Part shown: in pieces, positions 6,147 to 12,021 of the stretch
How the letters are laid out: the number at the start of each line of letters is the position of its first letter
How positions within the stretch are numbered: the stretch's first letter is position 1
Origin: Paracoccaceae bacterium
GTDB taxonomy: Bacteria > Pseudomonadota > Alphaproteobacteria > Rhodobacterales > Rhodobacteraceae
DNA length: 12,021 bases
Assembly (NCBI GenBank): GCA_003511785.1
Contig: DOIS01000314.1
Coordinates: forward strand, 1-12,021
Direction of reading: 5' to 3'
Program-made: the position numbers and the translations under genes
Notes under the pieces: generated by a model
Databases searched by the model: none
What the model saw: the letters and a program-made list of their open reading frames with translations, nothing else
What the model was told of the DNA's origin: nothing

Positions 6147-7952
6147 TCAAGTACCTGCCTTGACCTTCACATAGGTGCCGGGGGCCGGTGCGAGCGAGGG
6201 ATGCGCCGAATCTCCCGGGGGGCGCGCCTCGACCATCTTGCCCGACCGCTTGCGAAGCCAGGCCTCCCAGCGCGGCCACCAGGAGCCTTCGTGGAAATCG
6301 GCGCCCTCCAGCCATTCGGCCGGCGCGGGTTTCAGATCGTCATTGGTGTAGTGGCCGTATTTCTTCTTGGACGGCGGATTGACGATGCCCGCGATATGGC
6401 CGCTTTCGCTGACGATGAAGGCTTTCGAGCGCGAGCCCATCATCTGCACCCCGCGATAGCAGTCGCGCCAGGCGGCGATGTGGTCGGTCTCGCAGGCAAT
6501 GGAGATCAGCGGCACGTTCACGTCCTTGACGTGAAGCTTGTGCCCCATCAGGTCGAACCCTTCCGTGGTGAAGCGGTTCTCGACGCAGAGCCCGCGCAGG
6601 TATTGCCGGGCCATCTTCGCCGGCAGGTTCGAGCCGTCCCCGTTCCAGTAGAGCAAGTCGAAGGCGGGCGGCGTCTCGCCCATCATGTAGCTGCGGATCG
6701 CAGGCGTATAGACCAGGTCGTTGGCGCGCAGATAGGAAAAGGTCCGCGCCATCACATAGGACGGCAGAACACCCCGGTCGGCGCACTCCTGTTCCAAGGC
6801 CTGCACGAAATCCTCTTGCAGGAAGGGCGTAAACTCGCCCTGGTCGGCAAAGTCGGTCAGCGCGGTGAAGAAGGTGGCCGACTTGATCGACTTGTCGCCG
6901 GTCTGCTTCATCAGCGACAGCGTCATCGCCAGCGTGGTGCCCGCGATGCAATAGCCGATCGCGTTGACCTGCGTCACGCCGGTGATCGCCTTCACCTCGC
7001 GGATCGCGGTCAGATAGCCCTCTTCGATGTAATGCTCCATGCCGACATCGGCATAGTTTTCGTCGGCATTGACCCAGGAGACGACGAAGATCGTATAGCC
7101 TTGGTCGCGGATCCAGCGGATCAGGCTGTTCTCCTCCTTCAGGTCGAGGATGTAATACTTGTTGATCCAGGGCGGGAACAGCACGATGGGCGTTTCGTGC
7201 ACCTCGTCGGTGGTGGGCTCGAACTGGATCAGCTCCATCATCCGGTTGCGATAGACCACCTCGCCCGGCGCGGTGGCGATGTTGCGGCCCAGTTCGAAGG
7301 CGCTTTCGTCGGCCAGGCGCACGACCAGCTCGCCGTCATTGGCCTCGAGATCGGCGACCAGGTTCTCCAGGCCGTCCACCAGCGACTGCCCGTCGGTGGC
7401 CACCGCCTTTTCCAGCGCGTCGGGGTTGGTGGCCAGGAAATTGGTCGGCGCCATCATGTCGGCGATCTGCTGCGCGAAATGCCGAATGCGGCGTTTCTCG
7501 GCCTCGTCCATGTCCTCGATGGACTCCACCGCCGCGCGCAACGCGTCGGCGTTGATGAGATATTGCTGCTTGATGAAGTTGAAATAGGGGTGCGAGTCCC
7601 ACAGCGGGTTGGCAAAGCGCCGGTCCGAGGGGCCGGGGTCCTCGGGCGCCTGAAGCCTGCCCTTGGCCAGGGCCTGCTGGGCCTCGACGTAGTGGGTTAC
7701 AGATTTGCCCCAATAGGCGATCTGCTGCTCGATCAGCTTGGCGGGATTGTGCACCGCCTCGGACCAATAGGCCTGCGCCGCCTTGGCGAACACTTCGGGG
7801 CTGGGCGCATCGAGACCGGGGTTGTGCCCCTTGCGCCGTGACATCGCGTCGATCAGCCGCTGCGACAGCGCCTCGATCTTGGCGAGGTTTTCGGACAGCC
7901 GCTCGAAATGCTCGCCGGACAGCTGCGCCGCGTCGTCCTGACTTGTTGTCAT
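6147..7952 (-). CDS. phaC: Class I polyhydroxyalkanoate synthase
   Basis: PhaC polymerises (R)-3-hydroxyacyl-CoA, typically 3-hydroxybutyryl-CoA, into PHA on the granule surface and releases CoA. The 601-residue length is that of class I enzymes, which act without PhaE or PhaR subunits. The N-terminal synthase domain (about 60-230) contains the typical FNFIKQQYL region. The alpha/beta hydrolase core has FPPWINKYYILDL (259-271), the nucleophile Cys335 in GYCIAGT, Asp490 in ACETDHIAAW and His519 in SESGHIAG, giving an intact Cys-Asp-His triad. GSWWPRWEAWL (556-566) is the usual C-terminal motif. The lipase-like box has Ala where many synthases have the first Gly of GG. The ATG at 7952 is chosen; GGGAAAG lies six bases upstream. 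A better AGGAG farther out would fit a TTG start four codons earlier. It is transcribed towards phaP and divergently from phaZ. Confidence 0.96.
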   Translation of the reverse strand: MTTSQDDAAQLSGEHFERLSENLAKIEALSQRLIDAMSRRKGHNPGLDAPSPEVFAKAAQAYWSEAVHNPAKLIEQQIAYWGKSVTHYVEAQQALAKGRLQAPEDPGPSDRRFANPLWDSHPYFNFIKQQYLINADALRAAVESIEDMDEAEKRRIRHFAQQIADMMAPTNFLATNPDALEKAVATDGQSLVDGLENLVADLEANDGELVVRLADESAFELGRNIATAPGEVVYRNRMMELIQFEPTTDEVHETPIVLFPPWINKYYILDLKEENSLIRWIRDQGYTIFVVSWVNADENYADVGMEHYIEEGYLTAIREVKAITGVTQVNAIGYCIAGTTLAMTLSLMKQTGDKSIKSATFFTALTDFADQGEFTPFLQEDFVQALEQECADRGVLPSYVMARTFSYLRANDLVYTPAIRSYMMGETPPAFDLLYWNGDGSNLPAKMARQYLRGLCVENRFTTEGFDLMGHKLHVKDVNVPLISIACETDHIAAWRDCYRGVQMMGSRSKAFIVSESGHIAGIVNPPSKKKYGHYTNDDLKPAPAEWLEGADFHEGSWWPRWEAWLRKRSGKMVEARPPGDSAHPSLAPAPGTYVKVKAGT

Positions 7953-8057
7953 TTTAAACTTTCCCAAATAATCTCCTCTGCACACAGTCTAACGTCGCGG
8001 GTTTCGGGAGGCAAAGCGTCGTTTAGTCCGAGCCAAAGTCGCAGCAAGGAGACCCTG
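7953..8057. other. Divergent phaC-phaZ intergenic region
   Basis: These 105 bases must hold the start signals for both genes. I see no strong -35/-10 pair on either strand. For phaC, TTTGCC and TTAGAC with a 17-base spacer is the best but weak pair. No full CTGC-N3-GCAG palindrome is present. A nine-base half-site CGCAGCAAG (8040-8048), matching one arm of the phaP operator, overlaps the phaZ ribosome binding site. Confidence 0.4.
8046..8051 (+). promoter_or_regulatory. Ribosome binding site of phaZ
   Basis: AAGGAG lies six bases before the ATG at 8058. It fixes this start against an in-frame ATG at 7908, which would overlap the divergent phaC gene. Confidence 0.75.
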
Positions 8058-9332
8058 ATGCGCTACATGATGACTTATGACCTGATGGAGACGGTCCGGA
8101 TCACGAATCAGTGGCTCGGCGCGTCGGCACGGTCGTTCGCCTCCTACCCCGCCTTCTCGATGGTGCCGAACCCGGTATTCGACTGGATGGCCGCTTGGGG
8201 CGAAGTGACCGAGCGCAGCTTCGAACGGATGGTGGTCAAGCCCGACTGGGGCATCCGCACCTTCACCTGCGAGGACGGCAAGGATCATCTGGTCAATATC
8301 GAGACCGTCGTGGAAAGACCCTTTGGCGACTTGATCCATTTCAAGGTCTCAGGGCGCGCCCCCTGCCCGCGCAAGGTGCTGCTGGTGGCGCCGATGTCGG
8401 GCCACTACGCCACGCTGCTGCGCTCGACCGTGAAATCTCTGCTGGTGGATTGCGAGGTCTATGTCACCGACTGGCACAACGCCCGCAACATCCCGGTGTC
8501 GGCGGGCAAGTTCGACATCGAGGATTACACCCTCTATCTGATGGATTTCATGCGCGAGATGGGGCCGGAGACGCATGTGGTCGCGGTTTGCCAGCCCGCG
8601 CCGCTGACGCTCGCCGCCACCGCCTATCTGGCCGAGCTGCACCCCGAGGCGCAGCCGCGCACGCTGACCCTAATCGGCGGGCCGGTGGACCCGGACGCCA
8701 CGCCAACCGAAGTCACCGATTTCGGACGTCGCGTGACGATGGGCCAGCTCGAAGAGACGATGATCCAGCGCGTGGGCTTCAAATACAAGGGCGTGGGCCG
8801 GATGGTCTATCCCGGACTGCTGCAACTGTCGTCCTTCATGTCGATGAATGCCGAGCGTCATAGCCAGGCCTTCATGGACCAGATCAAGCGGGTGATGCAG
8901 GGCGAGGCGTCGGACCACGACGCGCATAACCGCTTCTACGACGAGTATCTCGCCGTGATGGACATGCCGGCCGAGTTCTACCTTTCCACCGTCGAGCGGG
9001 TGTTCAAGAACCGCGAGATCGCGAAAAACGAGTTCGTCGTCGCCGGTCACAAGGTGGACATGGGCAAGATCACCAAGGTCGCGGTCAAGACGGTCGAAGG
9101 CGCCAAGGACGACATCTCGGCTCCGGGTCAGTGCAGCGCCGCGCTCGATCTCTGCACCGGCCTGCCCGACGAGAAGAAGGCCAGCCACGTGGAGCCCAAT
9201 GCCGGTCACTACGGCATCTTCGCCGGCCGGTCCTGGCGCGACAACATCCGCCCACTGGTGATCGAGTTCATGAACGCCAACACGCCCAAGGCCAAACCGC
9301 GGGCGGCCAACACGAACGTCGCCGCGGGCTGA
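8058..9332 (+). CDS. phaZ: Intracellular PHA (PHB) depolymerase
   Basis: This 424-residue cytoplasmic enzyme should mobilise native PHA granules by cleaving the polyester (by hydrolysis or thiolysis) when carbon is scarce. It matches the intracellular PhaZ type, not secreted depolymerases: there is no signal peptide, and the nucleophile motif AVCQPAP places Cys178 where serine lipases have serine, as Cys183 does in Ralstonia PhaZa1. Other triad members are likely Asp351 or Asp352 in KDDISAPGQ and His384 in PNAGHYGIF. The N-terminal YDLMETVR, the oxyanion-side VLLVAPMSGHYATLLR (107-122) and the end SWRDNIRPLV (392-401) also fit the family. It is divergent from phaC. A small GFA-like gene follows after five bases, suggesting a two-gene transcript. 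Confidence 0.95.
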   Translation: MRYMMTYDLMETVRITNQWLGASARSFASYPAFSMVPNPVFDWMAAWGEVTERSFERMVVKPDWGIRTFTCEDGKDHLVNIETVVERPFGDLIHFKVSGRAPCPRKVLLVAPMSGHYATLLRSTVKSLLVDCEVYVTDWHNARNIPVSAGKFDIEDYTLYLMDFMREMGPETHVVAVCQPAPLTLAATAYLAELHPEAQPRTLTLIGGPVDPDATPTEVTDFGRRVTMGQLEETMIQRVGFKYKGVGRMVYPGLLQLSSFMSMNAERHSQAFMDQIKRVMQGEASDHDAHNRFYDEYLAVMDMPAEFYLSTVERVFKNREIAKNEFVVAGHKVDMGKITKVAVKTVEGAKDDISAPGQCSAALDLCTGLPDEKKASHVEPNAGHYGIFAGRSWRDNIRPLVIEFMNANTPKAKPRAANTNVAAG

Positions 9333-9337
9333 GCGCG

Positions 9338-9919
9338 ATGCGGGCCGGTGGCGACAGCGCACCAGCCCCGCGGCTTGCCTGCAGCTGCGGCGCCTGGCGC
9401 GCACGGCTCGACCCGGCCGCGCTGCGCGGCGGCACGCGACTGATCTGCCACTGCGCCGATTGCCGTGCCGCCGAGCGTCACCTGGGCCAGCCCGACCCCG
9501 GGGGCGCGGGGGTAGACCTGTTCCAGACCACGCCGGACATGCTCACGATCGAGGCGGGGCAGTTGGGGCTTTTTAGGCTGAGGCCGAACGGCCTGTTTCG
9601 CTGGCACGCGGCCTGTTGCGGGGCGCCCGTGGGCAACACGCTGAAAACGCCGAAGCTTCCGTTTGTCGCGCTCTGCGTGGCACGGTTCGACGATTCCGCC
9701 GCGCTGGGTCCGGTGCAGGTGCGCGGCTTTGTCCCGCGCCGCAGCGGCACGCCTGTCCATGAGGGGGCGGGCCGCATGGTGCTTGGGATCGCGACGCGCG
9801 CACTGGCCGCGCATCTCTCCGGGCGGTGCCGCCAGACCCCGTTCTTCGATATCGAGACCGGCGCCCCCTCCGCCCCGGCGCAGGTGCTGGACAAGGCCAG
9901 CCGCGCCGCGCTCGGTTGA
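9338..9919 (+). CDS. GFA-like, cysteine-rich protein of the DUF6151 type
   Basis: The 193-residue product has a cysteine pattern like GFA (glutathione-dependent formaldehyde-activating-like) zinc-binding folds: CSCG (Cys15, Cys17), CHCADC (Cys37, Cys39, Cys42) and HAACCG (Cys93, Cys94). It best fits the uncharacterised DUF6151 proteins, which share this ligand pattern; that family name comes from memory, not from a search. No signal peptide or membrane segment is seen. Its catalytic role is unknown, and formaldehyde activity should not be assumed. The ATG is five bases past the phaZ stop and has no clear Shine-Dalgarno sequence, which suggests translational coupling to phaZ. It ends only seven bases from the convergent hydrolase stop. 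Codon use resembles the neighbours. Confidence 0.75.
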   Translation: MRAGGDSAPAPRLACSCGAWRARLDPAALRGGTRLICHCADCRAAERHLGQPDPGGAGVDLFQTTPDMLTIEAGQLGLFRLRPNGLFRWHAACCGAPVGNTLKTPKLPFVALCVARFDDSAALGPVQVRGFVPRRSGTPVHEGAGRMVLGIATRALAAHLSGRCRQTPFFDIETGAPSAPAQVLDKASRAALG

Positions 9920-9926
9920 CGCCGCC

Positions 9927-10637
9927 TCAGTTCAGGATCAGCGGCATCGCCAACCATTCGCGCAGGGCCTGGGTCACCGCTTCGGGCTGCTCCAGCGTGG
10001 GCAGATGGCCCGCCGCCTCGATCACGCGCAGCTCGGCATTGGGGATCAGCTCGGCCATGAAGCTGTGCCGCTTGAGCGGCGTCAGCCTGTCCTCCTCCCC
10101 GCAGAGCACCATTGTCGGGACCTTGCATTTGCGCAGGGTGCTCTGCTGGTCGCGGCGCCGTTGCAGGGCGCGGGATTGGCGTTCGAACACCTGCGGACCC
10201 AGCGCCAGCCCCATCTCCTGCACCAGGTCGAGGATTTCCAGCCGGCGCGGCCCCGGGGCCAGCACCTCGCCCGGCAGCGCCTCGCGCAGCGCCTCGTCCA
10301 GCCGACCGGCGCGCGCGCGCACGATCAGCGGCTCGCGCTGCGCGGCGAATTTGGGCGGCTCGTCCAGCGGCGTGGTGTCCATCAGGCAGAGCCGCGTGAT
10401 CCGGTCCGGCGCCCGGCGCAAGAGCTCCATCGCCACGATCCCGCCCATGCTGAGCCCCGCCAGCGCGAAACGCTGCGGCAGCTGGTCGAGCAGCCCGGAG
10501 GCGATCTCCTCGATCCGCTCGCCCCCGGTGATCGGCGCCACCGTCACCGCGCGCTCGCGCGAGAGCGCGGTGATCTGCGGCTGAAACAGGCTCGCATCGC
10601 ACATCATGCCGGGAAGGAGCACCAGGGGTTCGGTCAT
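9927..10637 (-). CDS. Alpha/beta hydrolase of unknown substrate
   Basis: This 236-residue cytoplasmic protein has the alpha/beta hydrolase fold signals: an oxyanion segment LVLLPGMMCD near the N terminus (5-14), the nucleophile elbow GLSMGG with Ser63, an acid in LCGEEDRLTP (probably Asp183) and His211 in EAAGHLPTLEQP. Length and motifs fit small esterases or lactonase-like hydrolases, and sequence alone does not identify the substrate. Its start codon overlaps the stop of the upstream hydrolase (ATGA, 10634-10637), so the two are one operon with coupled translation and may act together. Its stop faces that of the GFA-like gene across seven bases with no terminator between them. Confidence 0.87.
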   Translation of the reverse strand: MTEPLVLLPGMMCDASLFQPQITALSRERAVTVAPITGGERIEEIASGLLDQLPQRFALAGLSMGGIVAMELLRRAPDRITRLCLMDTTPLDEPPKFAAQREPLIVRARAGRLDEALREALPGEVLAPGPRRLEILDLVQEMGLALGPQVFERQSRALQRRRDQQSTLRKCKVPTMVLCGEEDRLTPLKRHSFMAELIPNAELRVIEAAGHLPTLEQPEAVTQALREWLAMPLILN

Positions 10638-11386
10638 GCGGGCGCCCCCAGCACGTCGAGGACCGCCGCCTCGATCAGCCCCAGGCAGGGCCCGTCCGAG
10701 AAGCGGTGATCGGCGTCCTTGACCAGGGTCAGCCGCATGTCGGGGCTCTCGGCATGGTCGAGCAGGCGCAGCGCGGTGGCGCTGCTCACGGCGGTGTCGG
10801 CGGTGCCTTGCATGGCGCGCACCGGGAACGGCAGCGACAGCGGCGCGCGCAGGACGAGCCGGTTGCGCCCGTCCTCGATCATCCGCCGGGTGACGGTGAA
10901 GGGCTCCATGTAGTCCGAGGGCAACTCGACCCGACCCTCGGTCTCGATCTGGCGCTTCTGGTCCTCGGTGAACCCGGCCCACCAGCCATCCTCGGTGAAA
11001 TCCGGCGCGGCAGCGATGGTGACCAGACCGGCCAGCCGCTCGGGCCGGGCGCGGGCCAGCAACAGCGCCTGCCAGCCCCCCATCGACGAGCCCACGGGCA
11101 GGATCGGGCCTTCGGTCAGGGCGTCGATGGCCGCAAGCGTGTCCTCGTGCCAGTCGCCGATACAGCCGTCCTCGAAATGCCCCGAGCTTTCGCCATGCCC
11201 GGAATAGTCGAAGCGCAGGAAGGCCCGCCCGTGGGCCCGCGCCCAAGCGTCTAGATGCACCGCCTTGGTGCCTTCCATGTCGGATTTCAGCCCGCCCAGG
11301 AAGACGATGCAAGGGCCGCGCCCCGCGTGGCAATGATAGGCCAGGCGCCGGCCCTGGGGCGTATCGAGAAAGCGGGTCTCGGTCAT
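10634..11386 (-). CDS. ABHD10-like alpha/beta hydrolase (possible acyl-protein thioesterase or esterase)
   Basis: The 250-residue product has an alpha/beta hydrolase triad: Ser101 in GSSMGG, an acid probably at Asp197 (MQGTADTAV) and His227 in KDADHRF. The segment GGLKSDMEGTKA (31-42), then RAFLRFDYSGHGESSG (54-69), closely resembles mitochondrial ABHD10, known as a depalmitoylase and acyl-glucuronide esterase. This resemblance is recalled, not searched. Function in bacteria is uncertain. The start at 11386 is chosen because AGGAG (11393-11397) lies six bases upstream; an upstream in-frame ATG (11479) would add 31 residues with no homology signal. It is the first gene of a coupled pair with the hydrolase downstream and is divergent from the DUF4105 gene. 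Confidence 0.87.
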   Translation of the reverse strand: MTETRFLDTPQGRRLAYHCHAGRGPCIVFLGGLKSDMEGTKAVHLDAWARAHGRAFLRFDYSGHGESSGHFEDGCIGDWHEDTLAAIDALTEGPILPVGSSMGGWQALLLARARPERLAGLVTIAAAPDFTEDGWWAGFTEDQKRQIETEGRVELPSDYMEPFTVTRRMIEDGRNRLVLRAPLSLPFPVRAMQGTADTAVSSATALRLLDHAESPDMRLTLVKDADHRFSDGPCLGLIEAAVLDVLGAPA

Positions 11387-11539
11387 GCGGGTCTCCTGTG
11401 GTTCGGCCCCGATCATGCAGATGCGGGCGGGATGTGCAATCGCGGAGCGGCGCGGCGCGGCCTCCTGCCCGCCCCACACCGAGATTGCCGCAGCGATGGG
11501 CGCGGGCTATGCAGACGCCGTGGACAAGGAGGCCCCAGG
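11387..11539. other. Divergent intergenic region, hydrolase pair and DUF4105 gene
   Basis: These 153 bases carry the ribosome sites of both flanking genes (minus AGGAG at 11393-11397; plus AAGGAGG at 11526-11532). No promoter is convincing on either strand. The best minus-strand candidate, TTGCAC with CATGAT 16 bases on, is weak. Confidence 0.4.
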
Positions 11540-12021
11540 ATGGCCCGGTTCCTGCGCGCGGTGCTGATCGCGCTGATCCTCGCGGTCATGGCCGTGCTGA
11601 CGACCTGGTGCGCGGGCGCGCTGTGGTTCCGCCTGCCCGCCGGTCCGCTCGCCCGTGGGCTGGCGGCCGGGGGTGGCGGCGCTCGCCGGGCTGGGCTGCA
11701 TGGCCGGGCTGGTCTTCGCGCGGCGGCGCGGGGGCGCGCTCACGGTCTTCGCGGCGTTGTTTCTCGGCGTGGCGCTCTGGTGGAGCACGCTGGCGCCGCC
11801 CGCGCAGCGCGACTGGGCGTCGGACGTGGCGCGCCAGACCACGGGCGAGATCGTCGGCGACCGGCTGATCCTGCGCGACATCCGCGCCTTCGACTGGACC
11901 GGCCCGCACGAGGCCCGGCCCGCCTGGATCGACGCCGAGTACGATCTCGCCACGCTGCAGAGTGTCGATCTGATCATGTCCTGCTGGGCCGGGCCGGTGA
12001 TGGCGCACATGATCCTGTCCT
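11540..12021 (+). pseudogene. DUF4105 (Lnb N-terminal periplasmic domain-like) membrane protein, frameshifted and cut by the window end
   Basis: Translation from the ATG, with AAGGAGG seven bases before it, gives a hydrophobic first segment (MARFLRAVLIALILAVMAVL and on to ALWFRLPAG). The frame then fails near 11669-11673. The continuation lies in the next frame: hydrophobic GLGCMAGLVFARRR, then TVFAALFLGVALWW, then RDWASDVARQTTGE and DRLILRDIRAFDW, ending with VDLIMSCWAGPVMAH. This order of two to three membrane segments, then W-x-x-DVA and the R-x-FDW strand, is typical of DUF4105 proteins, whose domain is now linked to the Bacteroides lipoprotein N-acyltransferase Lnb. Removing one G from the five-G run restores one continuous reading frame, so this is either a sequencing error in an intact gene or a true disruption. 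The predicted catalytic part lies outside the window. Confidence 0.7.

Noticed and set aside
5527..6174. Gly/His-rich plus-strand frame opposite phaP
   Set aside because: Low-complexity complement of the Ala/Lys-rich phasin; no ribosome site, and it crosses the phaP promoter.
6201..7841. Long plus-strand open frame opposite phaC
   Set aside because: No recognisable motifs and antisense to an intact synthase.
9927..11477. A 516-residue fused hydrolase read across both hydrolase genes
   Set aside because: Its first half is an out-of-frame reading of the ABHD10-like gene. The real genes overlap by ATGA with separate starts.
11507..12010. Minus-strand open frame opposite the DUF4105 gene
   Set aside because: Arg/Ala/Gln-rich with no motif; the plus strand carries the DUF4105 signature and a strong ribosome site.

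Overview
The window looks like ordinary chromosome from a high-GC alphaproteobacterium, most likely Rhodobacterales (Roseobacter/Rhodobacter type). Evidence is the strong G/C bias at third codon positions, the PHA synthase, phasin and depolymerase forms, the short gaps between genes and the absence of any phage, IS, plasmid or CRISPR signature. No stretch longer than about 165 bases lacks a gene.

Left part (1-4173), all on the minus strand: a 635-residue AMP-forming acyl-CoA synthetase (75-1982), an MsbA-like half-size ABC exporter (2146-3966) and a tRNA-Gly(UCC) gene (4100-4173). Bases 1-74, beyond the end of the synthetase, are dominated by runs of 6 to 10 G or C.

Middle part (4205-9919), a polyhydroxyalkanoate (PHA) storage-granule locus. 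A secreted MltB-type lytic transglycosylase (4205-5473, plus) converges on the phasin gene phaP (5563-6015, minus) across a good hairpin terminator. phaP lies downstream of the class I PHA synthase gene phaC (6147-7952, minus). phaC is divergent, across 105 bp, from the intracellular PHA depolymerase gene phaZ (8058-9332, plus). A small cysteine-rich GFA-like protein (9338-9919) follows phaZ at once. PhaC makes the polymer, PhaP coats the granule and PhaZ degrades it. The phaC-phaP gap holds two CTGC-N3-GCAG palindromes of the type reported for the PHA regulator PhaR. One fills the spacer of a good phaP promoter. No phaR gene is present, although it often sits right after phaP in this group.

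Right part (9927-12021): two alpha/beta hydrolases in a tightly coupled minus-strand pair (10634-11386, ABHD10-like, then 9927-10637; ATGA overlap). Divergent from them is the 5' part of a membrane-anchored DUF4105 protein (11540 to the window edge). Its reading frame is broken by one extra base near a run of five Gs at 11669-11673.

I found no clearly new biological system. The points most worth checking are the operator/promoter architecture in front of phaP together with the missing phaR, the DUF4105 frameshift, and the pairing of phaZ with the GFA-like gene.
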